Assembly: GCF_026340305.1 (NCBI RefSeq)
Contig: NZ_JAPEPI010000002.1
Location: forward strand, 1,178,001 to 1,242,000
Direction: 5' to 3'
Source: Streptomyces sp. NBC_01381
GTDB lineage: Bacteria; Actinomycetota; Actinomycetes; Streptomycetales; Streptomycetaceae
Length of the DNA: 64,000 nucleotides
Below the pieces are notes generated by a model. That model saw only the letters and a list, made by a program, of their open reading frames with translations. It was not told the origin of the DNA and did no database searches. Positions within the stretch are counted from its first letter, which is position 1. Each line of letters starts with the position of its first letter. Made by a program: the position numbers and the translations under genes. Shown here piece by piece: positions 40,207 through 49,499 of this stretch.

Positions 40207-40893
40207 TCAGGCGTTCGCCGCGAGGACCCTGTGGAGCACGTCGACGCGGTTCGTGGTGATCGAGTCGACGCCGATGTCGACCAGGCGGCGCATCGAGCGT
40301 TTCGTGTCCGGGGTCCAGGCCGAGACGAGGAATCCCTCGCGCTGCAGCTCGACGGTCAGGTCGCGGTCGAGCAGCGTGAAGCGGTAGTTGAGCCAGCGCG
40401 GCTTGATCGCGTCGAGCACGGCGCGGCGCGGCGGGGCGATGCTCGTCCAGGTCAGGGCGATCTCGGCGGCGGGATCGGCGGCGCGCACCGCGAGCATCGT
40501 CTGCGCGCCCGCGCAGTAGTACGCGCGCTCCGCCGCCCCGCAGTCGGCGATCGTGCCGACGACCGTGCGTACGGACTCGGGCGTCGCGCCCGGCAGATCC
40601 ACCATGAGCCGGTGTCCTTCGGTCGCCTCGATGGCCTCTTCGAGGGTGGGTACGCCGTACCCGGTGAGGCCGCGCACCTCGTCGACGGAGAGCGCGGACA
40701 GCGGGCGCTCGTGGTCCCAAAGGCGCTTGAGCGTCGCGTCGTGCAGCAGGACGGGGACACCGTCACGGCTGACGCGGACGTCGATCTCCACCGCGTCCGC
40801 GCCCCGTTCGAGCGCGGAGCGCAGGGACGGGAGGGTGTTCTCGCGGACGCGGTAGGGATCGCCTCGGTGGGCCACGGCTGTCACGGTGCGCAT
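40207..40893 (-). CDS. glycerophosphodiester phosphodiesterase
   Basis: Hydrolyses glycerophosphodiesters to glycerol-3-phosphate and an alcohol. The 228-residue TIM-barrel protein has the family start VAHRGDPYRVRENTLPSLRSAL, in which HRG and the following ENT are catalytic, then VEIDVRVSRDGVPVLLHD with the metal and acid/base residues. No signal peptide is visible, so it acts in the cytosol. It converges on the oxidoreductase gene at 39546. Confidence 0.92.
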   Translation of the reverse strand: MRTVTAVAHRGDPYRVRENTLPSLRSALERGADAVEIDVRVSRDGVPVLLHDATLKRLWDHERPLSALSVDEVRGLTGYGVPTLEEAIEATEGHRLMVDLPGATPESVRTVVGTIADCGAAERAYYCAGAQTMLAVRAADPAAEIALTWTSIAPPRRAVLDAIKPRWLNYRFTLLDRDLTVELQREGFLVSAWTPDTKRSMRRLVDIGVDSITTNRVDVLHRVLAANA

Positions 40894-40926
40894 GAGCCCA
40901 TTGTGGTGCCGTCCTGCGGTTCCGTC

Positions 40927-41985
40927 CTACGGAGCGAGCCAGGTGTCCGTGTACGTGTCGATCTCCGCGGCGATCCTCGCCTTGCCCGCCGGGTCGAGGA
41001 ACGACGCCTCGACGGCGTTCTTGGCCAGGGCCGCGATGCCCCGTTCGTCGAGGCCGAGGAGGCGGGCCGCGACCGCGTACTCGCTGTTCAGGTCGGTGCC
41101 GAACATGGGCGGGTCGTCGGAGTTGATGGTGACCGGGACGCCGGCCGCGACGAACTCCTTGATGGGGTGCTCGTCGATGGTGGTGACGGCGCGGGTCGCG
41201 ATGTTCGACGTCGGGCAGACCTCGAGCGGAATGCGCTGCTCGGCGAGGTGCGCGAGCAGCTTCGGGTCCTGGGCGGCGCTGGTGCCGTGGCCGATGCGCT
41301 CGGCGCCCAGGTCGGTCAGGGCGTCCCAGATCGTCTGCGGGCCCGTCGTCTCACCGGCGTGCGGCACGGAGTGCAGGCCGGCCGCGATCGCACGGTCGAA
41401 GTACGGCTTGAACTGCGGCCTCGGTACGCCGATCTCGGGGCCGCCGAGCCCGAACGAGACCAGGCCTTCGGGGCGCAGCTTGTCCGTGGTCGCGAGCCGC
41501 AGCGTCTCCTCGGCGGACTCCAGGCCCGCCTCGCCGGGGATGTCGAAGCACCAGCGCAGTACGACGCCGAGCTCGTCCTCCGCCGCCTTGCGGGCGTCCT
41601 CGATGGCGTCCATGAAGGCGCGGTCGTCGATGCCGCGGCGCACGGAGCTGAAGGGGGTGACGGTCAGCTCGGCGTAGCGGATGTTCTGCCGGGCCATGTC
41701 GCGGGCGACTTCGTACGTGAGCAGGCGTACGTCGTCGGGGGTGCGGACCAGGTCCACGACCGAGAGGTAGACCTGGATGAAGTGCGCGAAGTCCGTGAAC
41801 GTGAAGTAGTCCGCGAGGGCCTCCACGTCCGTCGGCACCTTGGAGTCGGGGTGGCGGGCGGAGAGCGCGGAGACGATACGGGGGGACGCCGAGCCGACGT
41901 GGTGCACATGCAGTTCCGCCTTGGGCAGGCCGGCGATGAAGGCATGTGGGTCACGCTGCTGCTCTGCGGTGCGGTGGTCGGTCAC
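40927..41985 (-). CDS. adenosine deaminase
   Basis: Deaminates adenosine, or a related nucleoside, to inosine. The 352-residue protein has the zinc motif LPKAELHVHHVGSA, the catalytic block VPHAGETTGPQTIWDALTDL, GAERIGHGTSA, the SNI region (CPTSNIATRAV) and the metal-binding INSDDPPMFGTDLNSEY. It is complete and cytosolic. Purine salvage is the expected role. It is transcribed leftwards, divergent from the DUF4190 gene. Confidence 0.93.
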   Translation of the reverse strand: MTDHRTAEQQRDPHAFIAGLPKAELHVHHVGSASPRIVSALSARHPDSKVPTDVEALADYFTFTDFAHFIQVYLSVVDLVRTPDDVRLLTYEVARDMARQNIRYAELTVTPFSSVRRGIDDRAFMDAIEDARKAAEDELGVVLRWCFDIPGEAGLESAEETLRLATTDKLRPEGLVSFGLGGPEIGVPRPQFKPYFDRAIAAGLHSVPHAGETTGPQTIWDALTDLGAERIGHGTSAAQDPKLLAHLAEQRIPLEVCPTSNIATRAVTTIDEHPIKEFVAAGVPVTINSDDPPMFGTDLNSEYAVAARLLGLDERGIAALAKNAVEASFLDPAGKARIAAEIDTYTDTWLAP

Positions 41986-42129
41986 GGTTTCCTCCCCAGG
42001 AACGGGCTTGATCGGCTGATCGGTGGGTCGCGGAACATCGTAGGCGGCGGGATTCCCGTGGCGGGCGGGCGGCTGCCGGGCGGCGCCGGGGCCGTAGCAT
42101 GACGGAACGTATGAAAGAGGTGACTCGCC

Positions 42130-42900
42130 ATGTCCAAGGCCGAGGGGCCGGCGCCGGACGCCGGCGCTGAGCCTGAGCGGGATCCGTGGGCACCGCCGCC
42201 GGAGGACGCGCCGCGGGGGGCTGTGGGGTCACCGGGAGCTCCGGGAGCGCCGGTTCCGTTGGAGAAGCGGGATCCGTGGGCGCCGCCCGAGGAGGTGCCG
42301 CCGGGTGCGGGGCGGGCTTCGGGATGGTCGGCTCCCTCCGCGCACGATCAGTCGACGATCGCCGCGGCCGGTCCCTTCGCGCCGCCTCCGCCGCCGGCCG
42401 CCGGGGCGGGTGAGCCGGTGCCGCCGCCTCCGATCGGGCCCGAGGGGCCGGGGCAGGTGCCGTACGGGTACCCGGGGGGTCCGGGGCACCCGGGGTACCC
42501 GAGTCCGCAGGGATATCCCGGCTACCCCGGGTATCCGGGCTACCAGGGGCAGGGCCCGCCCGGGTACGGCTGGCCCGCCATGCCGATGGCTCCCGCCAAC
42601 GGGATGGGCGTGACCTCGCTCGTCCTGGGGATCATCGCGGCCGCCGTCTTCTGCCTGTGGCCCCTGGCGATCGTCCTCGGCGTCCTCGCGATCATCTTCG
42701 GGGCGATCGGGCGCGGCAGGGCGCGGCGCGGCGAGGCGACGAATCCCGGGCAGGCGCTGGCGGGGCTCATCTGCGGGATCGCCGGGGTCGTGCTGGGTGT
42801 GGGGCTCCTGGTGGCGCTGATCGTCATCCCGGACGACGCGTTCGAGGACGGGGCCTCGGGGGACGGCGGCCACGCGGTGACCGCGGCCGCCGGCCCCTGA
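42130..42900 (+). CDS. DUF4190 membrane protein with Pro/Gly/Tyr-rich N-terminus
   Basis: A 256-residue protein. The first 155 residues are low complexity and carry two copies of RDPWAPP followed by PGYPSP/YPGYPGYPGY-type runs, likely disordered and cytoplasmic. Two membrane helices follow (MGVTSLVLGIIAAAVFCLW and a second in LAGLICGIAGVVLGVGLLV), with the DUF4190 pattern IIFGAIGRGRARRGEATNPGQ between them. The function is unknown; such proteins are common in Actinobacteria. Confidence 0.82.
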   Translation: MSKAEGPAPDAGAEPERDPWAPPPEDAPRGAVGSPGAPGAPVPLEKRDPWAPPEEVPPGAGRASGWSAPSAHDQSTIAAAGPFAPPPPPAAGAGEPVPPPPIGPEGPGQVPYGYPGGPGHPGYPSPQGYPGYPGYPGYQGQGPPGYGWPAMPMAPANGMGVTSLVLGIIAAAVFCLWPLAIVLGVLAIIFGAIGRGRARRGEATNPGQALAGLICGIAGVVLGVGLLVALIVIPDDAFEDGASGDGGHAVTAAAGP

Positions 42901-42909
42901 GCCGAACGC

Positions 42910-43467
42910 CTAGCTGAGCCGGTCCCTGGCCGCCATCAAGGCGAAGCCCAGCAGATTCGGCCCCCGCCACTTCTCCGGATCCTCGATCCGGGGGTCGTCG
43001 GCCGCCAGGCCCACGCCCCAGATGCGGTCCATGGGGCTCGCCTCCACAAGGACCCGCGAACCCGTACCCACGAGGAACCCGCGGAGCTCGTCCGTCGACG
43101 AGAACTTGTGGACGCTGCCCTCGACCACGATCCCGAAGCGCTCCCGCTCCCATATCGCCTCGTCGAAGCCCCGCACCAGGCGCCCCGCCTTCTTCGCCTC
43201 GGCGGGCGTCCGTGAGGCGAGGACCGCGCGCTCCGCCTCCGCGTCCTCGAAAAGCCGGGCCTTGGCCGCCATCATCCAGTGCTCGGCCGTCCCGTACTCC
43301 ACACCGTCCACGGTGAACGGCGCGAGCCACCACTGGCTCAGGCAGCTGGAGCCGAGCGTGCCGTCCCTGCGCGGGGTGTGGCCCCAGAAATGGAGGTACT
43401 TCAGCCGCCCTCCGTCGCCCTTCCGTAACGCCGCGACCAGCGCCTCCACCGAGTCGATCTTCGTCAT
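42910..43467 (-). CDS. NADAR-family (YbiA-like) protein
   Basis: A 185-residue protein of the NADAR fold: LHFWGHTPRRDGTLG, LSQWWLAPFTVDGVEYGTAEHWMMAAKARLF, and a C-terminal DRIWGVGLAADDP. NADAR proteins act as N-glycosidases in riboflavin-related metabolism, and some reverse ADP-ribosylation of guanine. The conserved Trp, Glu-His and final WGVG blocks are present. ATG 43467 is chosen since the fold starts right after it; an extension to 43497 is possible. Confidence 0.85.
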   Translation of the reverse strand: MTKIDSVEALVAALRKGDGGRLKYLHFWGHTPRRDGTLGSSCLSQWWLAPFTVDGVEYGTAEHWMMAAKARLFEDAEAERAVLASRTPAEAKKAGRLVRGFDEAIWERERFGIVVEGSVHKFSSTDELRGFLVGTGSRVLVEASPMDRIWGVGLAADDPRIEDPEKWRGPNLLGFALMAARDRLS

Positions 43468-43562
43468 GCATGCGAGTCTGGCACGCACCACTGACACTCC
43501 GTCCTGGGTTTTCCGGGGCGACTCGACACCTGGTCGACAGATTCCGTCGCGTAACCAAAAGG

Positions 43563-43583
43563 CAACAACGGAATCACTTGTTG
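43563..43583. promoter_or_regulatory. inverted repeat upstream of the second aldehyde dehydrogenase
   Basis: CAACAA, nine bases, TTGTTG. It is 92 bases before the ATG at 43675 and overlaps a second pair, ATTCCGT/ACGGAAT, spaced by 20. It is a candidate operator for the polyamine import operon. Confidence 0.4.
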
Positions 43584-43674
43584 GAGCACCAGTGCTCTGT
43601 CAGGATCGGCACTCAAATCGATCTGGAGCTACGCCGACCCCTGCGGGACGGGGGCGACGGCGGAGGAGAGCGTC

Positions 43675-45177
43675 ATGCACAACTTCCAGGCGCAGGACCA
43701 TTTCGCGGAAGGCGCGCAGTACATCGCCGGACGGCTGACCGAAGGCACGTCGGGGAGAACCCAGGCGGTCGTCGACCCGGCCACGGGCGACACGGTCCAC
43801 ACATACGAACTCGCGGGCGAGAAGGACGTCGACGCCGCGGTCGCCGCAGCCGCGCACGCCTTCCCCGAGTGGGCGGGCGCCACGCCCGGCGAGCGCTCCG
43901 ACGCCCTGCACCGCTTCGCCGCCGTCCTGGCCGACCGCGCCGAGGAGTTCGCCCAGGCCGAGTCGCTCCAGTGCGGCAAGCCGATCAAGCTGAGCCGGGA
44001 GTTCGACGTCCCCGGGACCGTCGACAACGCCGCCTTCTTCGCGGGAGCCGCCCGCCATCTGCAGGGCCAGTCGGCCGGTGAGTACTCCGGTGACCACACC
44101 TCGTACATCCGCCGTGAGCCCATCGGCGTCGTCGGCTCCATCGCGCCCTGGAACTACCCCCTCCAGATGGCCGCCTGGAAGGTCCTTCCGGCCATCGCGG
44201 CCGGCAACACCATCGTCCTCAAGCCCGCCGAGCTGACCCCCTTCACCTCGCTCCTCTTCGCGCAGGCCGCCACCGAGGCGGGCATCCCCGACGGTGTCGT
44301 CAACATCGTCAGCGGCGCCGGGCGGGACGCCGGAGAGCGGCTCGTCGGCCACCCCGACGTCGCCATGACCTCCTTCACCGGGTCCACCGGCGTCGGCAAG
44401 CGCGTCGCCGAGATCGCCACCGCCACGGTGAAGCGGCTGCACCTGGAGCTCGGCGGCAAGGCGCCCTTCGTCGTCTTCGACGACGCCGATCTGGAGGCCG
44501 CCGTGCACGGCGCGGTCGCCGGCGCGCTCATCAACACCGGGCAGGACTGCACGGCCGCCACGCGCGCGTACGTACAGCGCCCGTTGTACGACGCCTTCGT
44601 AGAGGGCGTCGCCGAGCTCATGGAGAGCGTGCGGCTCGGCGACCCGTTCGACCCGAGCACCGACCTCGGGCCGCTCATCTCGCACGTCCACCGCGACCGC
44701 GTCGCCGGTTTCGTCGACCGGGCCCGCTCCTACGCGCGCGTGGTCACCGGTGGCGAGCCGCTCGCCCACCCCGGCGCCTTCTACAAGCCCACCCTCATCG
44801 CCGACGCAGCGCAGGACAGCGAGATCGTGCAGTCCGAGATCTTCGGGCCCGTCCTCGTGGTGCTGCCCTTCGACTCCGATGAGGAAGGGATCAGGCTCGC
44901 GAACGACACGCCGTACGGCCTCGCCGCCTCCGCCTGGAGCCGCGACGTCTTCCGCGCCAACCGCGCGACCCGCGAGATCAAGGCGGGCTGCGTCTGGGTC
45001 AACGACCACATCCCGATCCTCAGCGAGATGCCGCACGGCGGATACAAGGCATCGGGCTACGGAAAGGACATGTCCGCCTACTCCTTCGAGGAGTACACGC
45101 AGGTCAAGCACGTCATGTTCGACAACACCGCGGTGGTCCGCAAGGACTGGCACCGCACGATCTTCGGGGACCGATAG
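43675..45177 (+). CDS. gamma-aminobutyraldehyde dehydrogenase
   Basis: A 500-residue NAD-dependent dehydrogenase, paralogue of the enzyme at 29980. Motifs are APWNYPLQMAAWK, FTGSTGVGKRV, LELGGKAPFVVFDDAD and the nucleophile in NTGQDCTAATRAY. As first gene of a unit with PotD, PotABC and a PuuB-like oxidase, it should oxidise aminobutyraldehyde or gamma-glutamyl-aminobutyraldehyde to the acid. GGAGGAGAG precedes the ATG. Confidence 0.92.
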   Translation: MHNFQAQDHFAEGAQYIAGRLTEGTSGRTQAVVDPATGDTVHTYELAGEKDVDAAVAAAAHAFPEWAGATPGERSDALHRFAAVLADRAEEFAQAESLQCGKPIKLSREFDVPGTVDNAAFFAGAARHLQGQSAGEYSGDHTSYIRREPIGVVGSIAPWNYPLQMAAWKVLPAIAAGNTIVLKPAELTPFTSLLFAQAATEAGIPDGVVNIVSGAGRDAGERLVGHPDVAMTSFTGSTGVGKRVAEIATATVKRLHLELGGKAPFVVFDDADLEAAVHGAVAGALINTGQDCTAATRAYVQRPLYDAFVEGVAELMESVRLGDPFDPSTDLGPLISHVHRDRVAGFVDRARSYARVVTGGEPLAHPGAFYKPTLIADAAQDSEIVQSEIFGPVLVVLPFDSDEEGIRLANDTPYGLAASAWSRDVFRANRATREIKAGCVWVNDHIPILSEMPHGGYKASGYGKDMSAYSFEEYTQVKHVMFDNTAVVRKDWHRTIFGDR

Positions 45178-45228
45178 CCAGTAGGCCGCCCGACCAGCGG
45201 CCCTCCTCCCGAAAGGGCAACCAAGCGC

Positions 45229-46473
45229 ATGGAGCAGTACGAGCCCGACCGCCTGTCCCCGCCCCAACTGGCCGCCATGCAGCGCAGCTTCAGGAACGGC
45301 AGGGCCTCCCTCACCCGTCGTTCCCTGCTGCGCGCCGGCACCGGCGGCGCGTTCGCCATCGGCGGGCTCGGGGCACTCAGTGCCTGCGGGATCCCGGCGG
45401 CGCGCAAGAGCCAGGGTGAAGTCTCGTCCGATGACCACTCGGCCAAGGAGAAGCAGATCTTCTTCTCCAACTGGACCGAGTACATGGACGTCGACGACAA
45501 GAAGAACCGCCCCACCCTGGACGCGTTCACCAAGCGCACCGGGATCAAGGTCAAGTACACCGAGGACATCAACGACAACGTCGAGTTCTTCGGGAAGATC
45601 AAGCCGCAGCTCGCGGCGGGCCAGGAAACCGGGCGCGACCTCATCTGCGTCACGGACTGGCTCGCGGCCCGGCTCATCCGCTTCGGGTGGGTCCAGAAAC
45701 TGGACCCGGCCAACCTGCCCCACGCGTACGCCAACCTGGCCTCCCAGTTCCGCAACCCGGACTGGGACCCGGGGCGCGCGTACTCGTACCCCTGGACCGG
45801 CATCTCCACCGTCATCGCGTACAACAAGAAGGCGACCGACGGCGAAAAGATCACCTCGGTGTCGCAGCTCCTGGACAACCCGAAGCTCAAGGGCCGCGTC
45901 GGCTTCCTCTCCGAGATGCGTGACTCCGTCGGCATGACGCTCATCGACATGGGCAAGGACCCGGGGAAGTTCACCGACGACGACTTCGACGCGGCGATCG
46001 CCCGTCTCCAGAAGGCCGTCGACAAGGGTCAGATCCGCCGCTTCACCGGCAACGACTACACGTCGGACCTCGCCAAGGGCGACCTCGCCGCGTGTCTGGC
46101 CTGGGCCGGTGACGTCGTCCAGCTGAAGGCCGACAACCCGGAGATCGACTTCCACATCCCGGACGCCGGCTACATCACGTCCACGGACAACCTCCTCGTC
46201 CCGAGCAAGGCGCGCCACAAGCGCAACGCGGAACGGCTCATCGACTACTACTACGAGCCCGAGCCCGCCGCCCGCCTCGCCGCGTACATCAACTACGTCT
46301 GCCCCGTCGACGGTGTACGCCCCGAGCTCGCGAAGCTCGACAAGGACGCGGCGAACAACACGCTGATCCTCCCGGACAAGGAGATGGCGGCGAAGTCCCG
46401 CGGCTTCCGCTCGCTCACGCCGAAGGAAGAGACGGCGTACGAGGAGAAGTTCGCGAAGCTCACGGGGGCGTAG
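45229..46473 (+). CDS. potD: spermidine/putrescine-binding lipoprotein PotD
   Basis: Substrate-binding subunit of the polyamine importer, 414 residues. A twin-arginine-type signal (LTRRSLLRAGTGGAFAIGG) runs into the lipobox LGALSACG. PotD fold blocks are FFSNWTEYMDVDD, IKVKYTEDINDNVEFFGKI, YPWTGISTVIAYNK and FTGNDYTSDLAKGDLAACLAWAGD. It closely resembles the orphan protein at 34347 block for block. The permease and ATPase genes follow directly. Confidence 0.92.
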   Translation: MEQYEPDRLSPPQLAAMQRSFRNGRASLTRRSLLRAGTGGAFAIGGLGALSACGIPAARKSQGEVSSDDHSAKEKQIFFSNWTEYMDVDDKKNRPTLDAFTKRTGIKVKYTEDINDNVEFFGKIKPQLAAGQETGRDLICVTDWLAARLIRFGWVQKLDPANLPHAYANLASQFRNPDWDPGRAYSYPWTGISTVIAYNKKATDGEKITSVSQLLDNPKLKGRVGFLSEMRDSVGMTLIDMGKDPGKFTDDDFDAAIARLQKAVDKGQIRRFTGNDYTSDLAKGDLAACLAWAGDVVQLKADNPEIDFHIPDAGYITSTDNLLVPSKARHKRNAERLIDYYYEPEPAARLAAYINYVCPVDGVRPELAKLDKDAANNTLILPDKEMAAKSRGFRSLTPKEETAYEEKFAKLTGA

Positions 46474-46489
46474 GCGCCTTCGCATTGCC

Positions 46490-46556
46490 GGTTTGCGTGT
46501 GCGGGTCCTTCGTGGCTGGTCGCGCAGTTCCCCGCGCCCCTGACGGGGCAGTCCTG
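46490..46556. repeat. dispersed Streptomyces intergenic repeat
   Basis: The stretch CGTGGCTGGTCGCGCAGTTC followed by CCCGCGCCCCTGACGGGG is one I recognise as very common between Streptomyces genes. It sits between potD and potA, and its CCCCGCGCCCC...GGGG part can form a small hairpin. Confidence 0.6.
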
Positions 46557-46583
46557 ACCCCCTCTACTTCTCCTGGACACACC

Positions 46584-47744
46584 ATGACCTCTGCTCAAGA
46601 ACACGGCGGCGACGTCCGCCTGACCGGGATCAGCAAGACGTATGGCTCCTTCACCGCCGTACAGCCGCTGGACCTGACCGTGCCGCAGGGCTCCTTCTTC
46701 GCGCTGCTCGGCGCATCCGGCTGTGGCAAGACCACGACGCTCCGCATGATCGCGGGACTCGAGGAGCCCACATCGGGCACCGTCCACCTCGGCGACCAGG
46801 ACGTCACGGCACTGCCGCCCTACAAGCGGCCCGTCAACACCGTCTTCCAGTCGTACGCGCTCTTCCCGCACCTCGACATCTTCGAGAACGTCGCCTTCGG
46901 CCTGCGCCGCCGCGGCATCAAGTCCGTGAAGAAGCAGGTCGGCGAGATTCTCGACCTGGTCCAGCTCGGCGAGCAGGCCCGCAAGAAGCCGCACCAGCTC
47001 TCCGGCGGCCAGCAGCAGCGCGTCGCCGTCGCCCGCGCCCTGATCAACCACCCCAAGGTGCTGCTCCTCGACGAGCCGCTCGGCGCGCTCGACCTGAAGC
47101 TGCGCCGCCAGATGCAGCTCGAACTCAAGCGCATCCAGACCGAGGTGGGCATCACCTTCGTGCACGTCACGCACGACCAGGAGGAGGCCATGACGATGGC
47201 CGACCAGGTCGCGGTGATGAACGCGGGCCGCGTCGAACAGCTGGGCGCCCCCGCCGACCTCTACGAGAACCCGGGCACCACCTTCGTCGCCAACTTCCTC
47301 GGCACGTCGAACTTCATAGAGGCCGAGATCGCCGGACGCAGCGGCGACGACCTCACCCTGAAGGCGGGCGACGGCAAGCTCACGCTGCCGGCCGCGCGAT
47401 GTTCGGCCTCCACCGCCACGGGCGGCAAGGTCCTGCTCGGCGTACGCCCGGAGAAGATCTCCCTCACGCACGCCGACGCGGCGGGGGAGATCCCCGAGGG
47501 GCGCAACCGCATCACGGGCCGCATCGCCGACAGCAGCTTCATCGGCGTCTCCACGCAGTACGTCGTCGACAGCCCGCTCTGCGACTCCTTCGAGGTGTAC
47601 GCGCAGAACATCGAGCGCGACACCCGCCTGGTGCCCGGCACCGACGTCGTCCTGCACTGGAACCCGGCGCACACCTTCGGCCTGGACGCCGCGCAGGACG
47701 TCGAGGCGGGCGTCGAGAAGGTCGAGGAGGACGCCTCCGCATGA
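46584..47744 (+). CDS. potA: polyamine ABC transporter ATP-binding protein PotA
   Basis: ATPase subunit, 386 residues. Walker A GASGCGKTTTL, Q-loop VFQSYALFPHLDIFENV, signature LSGGQQQRVAVARAL, Walker B LLLDEPL and HVTHDQEEAMTMAD are intact. The C-terminal TOBE-like regulatory domain (VLLGVRPEKISLTHAD, QYVVDSPLCDSFEVYAQN) is typical of PotA. It overlaps potB by four bases (ATGA). Confidence 0.94.
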   Translation: MTSAQEHGGDVRLTGISKTYGSFTAVQPLDLTVPQGSFFALLGASGCGKTTTLRMIAGLEEPTSGTVHLGDQDVTALPPYKRPVNTVFQSYALFPHLDIFENVAFGLRRRGIKSVKKQVGEILDLVQLGEQARKKPHQLSGGQQQRVAVARALINHPKVLLLDEPLGALDLKLRRQMQLELKRIQTEVGITFVHVTHDQEEAMTMADQVAVMNAGRVEQLGAPADLYENPGTTFVANFLGTSNFIEAEIAGRSGDDLTLKAGDGKLTLPAARCSASTATGGKVLLGVRPEKISLTHADAAGEIPEGRNRITGRIADSSFIGVSTQYVVDSPLCDSFEVYAQNIERDTRLVPGTDVVLHWNPAHTFGLDAAQDVEAGVEKVEEDASA

Positions 47745-48670
47745 CGACGACCCTCACCGAAGCGCCCCCGGAGCAAGAGCCCGAGGCGGCGCCCCGCAAG
47801 ATCCGCAAACGCGGCCGCCTCGTCCCCTACTGGCTGCTGCTCCCCGGCATCCTCTGGCTCGTCGTCTTCTTCGCGCTGCCGCTGGTCTACCAGGCATCGA
47901 CCTCGGTCCAGACCGGCTCCCTCGAAGACGGCTTCAAGGTCACCTGGCACTTCGCCACCTACTGGGACGCCCTGAACGACTACTGGCCGCAGTTCCTGCG
48001 CTCGGTGATGTACGCGGGCGCCGCCACGATCCTGTGCCTGCTGCTCGGCTATCCGCTCGCGTATCTGATCGCGTTCCGCGCGGGCCGCTGGCGCAACCTC
48101 ATCCTCGTACTCGTCATCGCGCCGTTCTTCACCAGCTTCCTCATCCGTACGCTGGCCTGGAAGACGATCCTCGCGGACGGCGGGCCCGTGGTGGGCGCCC
48201 TCAACTCGCTGCACGTCCTGGACGTCACCAGCTGGCTGGGCGTCACGGAGGGCGACCGGGTCCTCGCCACACCCCTCGCGGTGATCTGCGGACTCACGTA
48301 CAACTTCCTGCCGTTCATGATCCTGCCGCTCTATACGTCCCTCGAACGCATCGACGGGCGCCTGCACGAGGCGGCGGGCGACCTCTACGCCAAGCCGTCC
48401 ACCACCTTCCGCAAGGTGACCTTCCCGCTCTCCATGCCGGGTGTCGTCTCCGGAACGCTGCTCACGTTCATTCCGGCGGCCGGCGACTACGTCAACGCGG
48501 ATCTGCTCGGCTCCACCGACACCCGCATGGTCGGAAACGTCATCCAGACGCAATTCCTGCGCATCCTGGATTACCCGACGGCCGCGGCACTCTCCTTCAT
48601 CCTCATGGCGGCGATCCTGGTCATGGTCACCGTCTACATCCGTAAGTCCGGGACGGAGGATCTCGTCTGA
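47741..48670 (+). CDS. potB: polyamine ABC transporter permease PotB
   Basis: A 309-residue membrane protein with six segments and the coupling loop EAAGDLYAKPSTTFRKVTFP. The PotB-like elements FFTSFLIRTLAWKTIL and FIPAAGDYVNADLLGS are present. A Glu/Pro-rich 25-residue N-terminus precedes the first helix. It starts inside the potA stop and its own stop overlaps the potC start (TGATG), so the three genes are translationally coupled. Confidence 0.93.
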   Translation: MTTTLTEAPPEQEPEAAPRKIRKRGRLVPYWLLLPGILWLVVFFALPLVYQASTSVQTGSLEDGFKVTWHFATYWDALNDYWPQFLRSVMYAGAATILCLLLGYPLAYLIAFRAGRWRNLILVLVIAPFFTSFLIRTLAWKTILADGGPVVGALNSLHVLDVTSWLGVTEGDRVLATPLAVICGLTYNFLPFMILPLYTSLERIDGRLHEAAGDLYAKPSTTFRKVTFPLSMPGVVSGTLLTFIPAAGDYVNADLLGSTDTRMVGNVIQTQFLRILDYPTAAALSFILMAAILVMVTVYIRKSGTEDLV

Positions 48671-49473
48671 TGGCTGCCTTCTTCCGCTGGCTCCGCGGCA
48701 AATTCGTCGTCATCGCGGGTCTGCTCACGCTCGCGTATCTGCTGCTCCCGAACGTCGTCGTGACGGTGTTCTCCTTCAACAATCCGACCGGGCGCTTCAA
48801 TTACTCCTGGCAGGAGTTCTCGCTCGACGCCTGGAAAGACCCGTGCGGTGTCGCCGACATGTGCGGCTCGCTCTCGCTGAGCCTGCAGATCGCCACCTGG
48901 GCGACGATCGGCGCGACGCTGCTCGGCACGATGATCGCCTTCGCTCTCGTCCGCTACCGCTTCCGGGCGCGCGGCGCGGTGAACTCGCTGATCTTCCTGC
49001 CGATGGCGATGCCCGAGGTCGTCATGGCCGCCTCGCTGCTCACGCTCTTCCTCAACATGGGCGCGCAGCTGGGCTTCTGGACGGTCCTGATCGCCCACAT
49101 CATGTTCTGCCTCAGCTTCGTGGTGACCGCCGTCAAGGCGCGCGTCATGTCGATGGACCCGCGCCTGGAACAGGCCGCGCAGGACCTTTACGCGGGTCCC
49201 GTGCAGACGTTTCTGAGGGTGACGCTCCCGATCGCCGCGCCGGGCATCGCGGCCGGCGCGCTGCTCGCCTTCGCGCTCTCCTTCGACGACTTCATCATCA
49301 CGAACTTCAACGCGGGCTCCACCGTGACTTTCCCCATGTTCGTCTGGGGATCGGCGCAGCGGGGCACGCCCGTTCAGATCAATGTGATCGGTACGGCGAT
49401 GTTCCTCGTCGCCGTGCTTCTGGTGCTCGCCGGAATGCTGCTCGGCAAGCGTCGCAACAGAACCGCCAAGTAA
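48670..49473 (+). CDS. potC: polyamine ABC transporter permease PotC
   Basis: A 267-residue second permease subunit, six membrane segments, with the coupling loop EQAAQDLYAGPVQTFLRVTLP and PotC-like FSFNNPTGRFNYSWQEFS and FDDFIITNFNAG. It ends with a basic tail (GKRRNRTAK). Together with PotB it should form the channel of the importer. Confidence 0.93.
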   Translation: MAAFFRWLRGKFVVIAGLLTLAYLLLPNVVVTVFSFNNPTGRFNYSWQEFSLDAWKDPCGVADMCGSLSLSLQIATWATIGATLLGTMIAFALVRYRFRARGAVNSLIFLPMAMPEVVMAASLLTLFLNMGAQLGFWTVLIAHIMFCLSFVVTAVKARVMSMDPRLEQAAQDLYAGPVQTFLRVTLPIAAPGIAAGALLAFALSFDDFIITNFNAGSTVTFPMFVWGSAQRGTPVQINVIGTAMFLVAVLLVLAGMLLGKRRNRTAK

Positions 49474-49499
49474 GTGAATTCCTGAAGGAGTTGGAAATC

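Noticed and set aside
43600..46485. 961-codon open frame on the minus strand opposite the aldehyde dehydrogenase and potD
   Set aside because: Another GC-bias shadow; the plus strand holds two unmistakable proteins.
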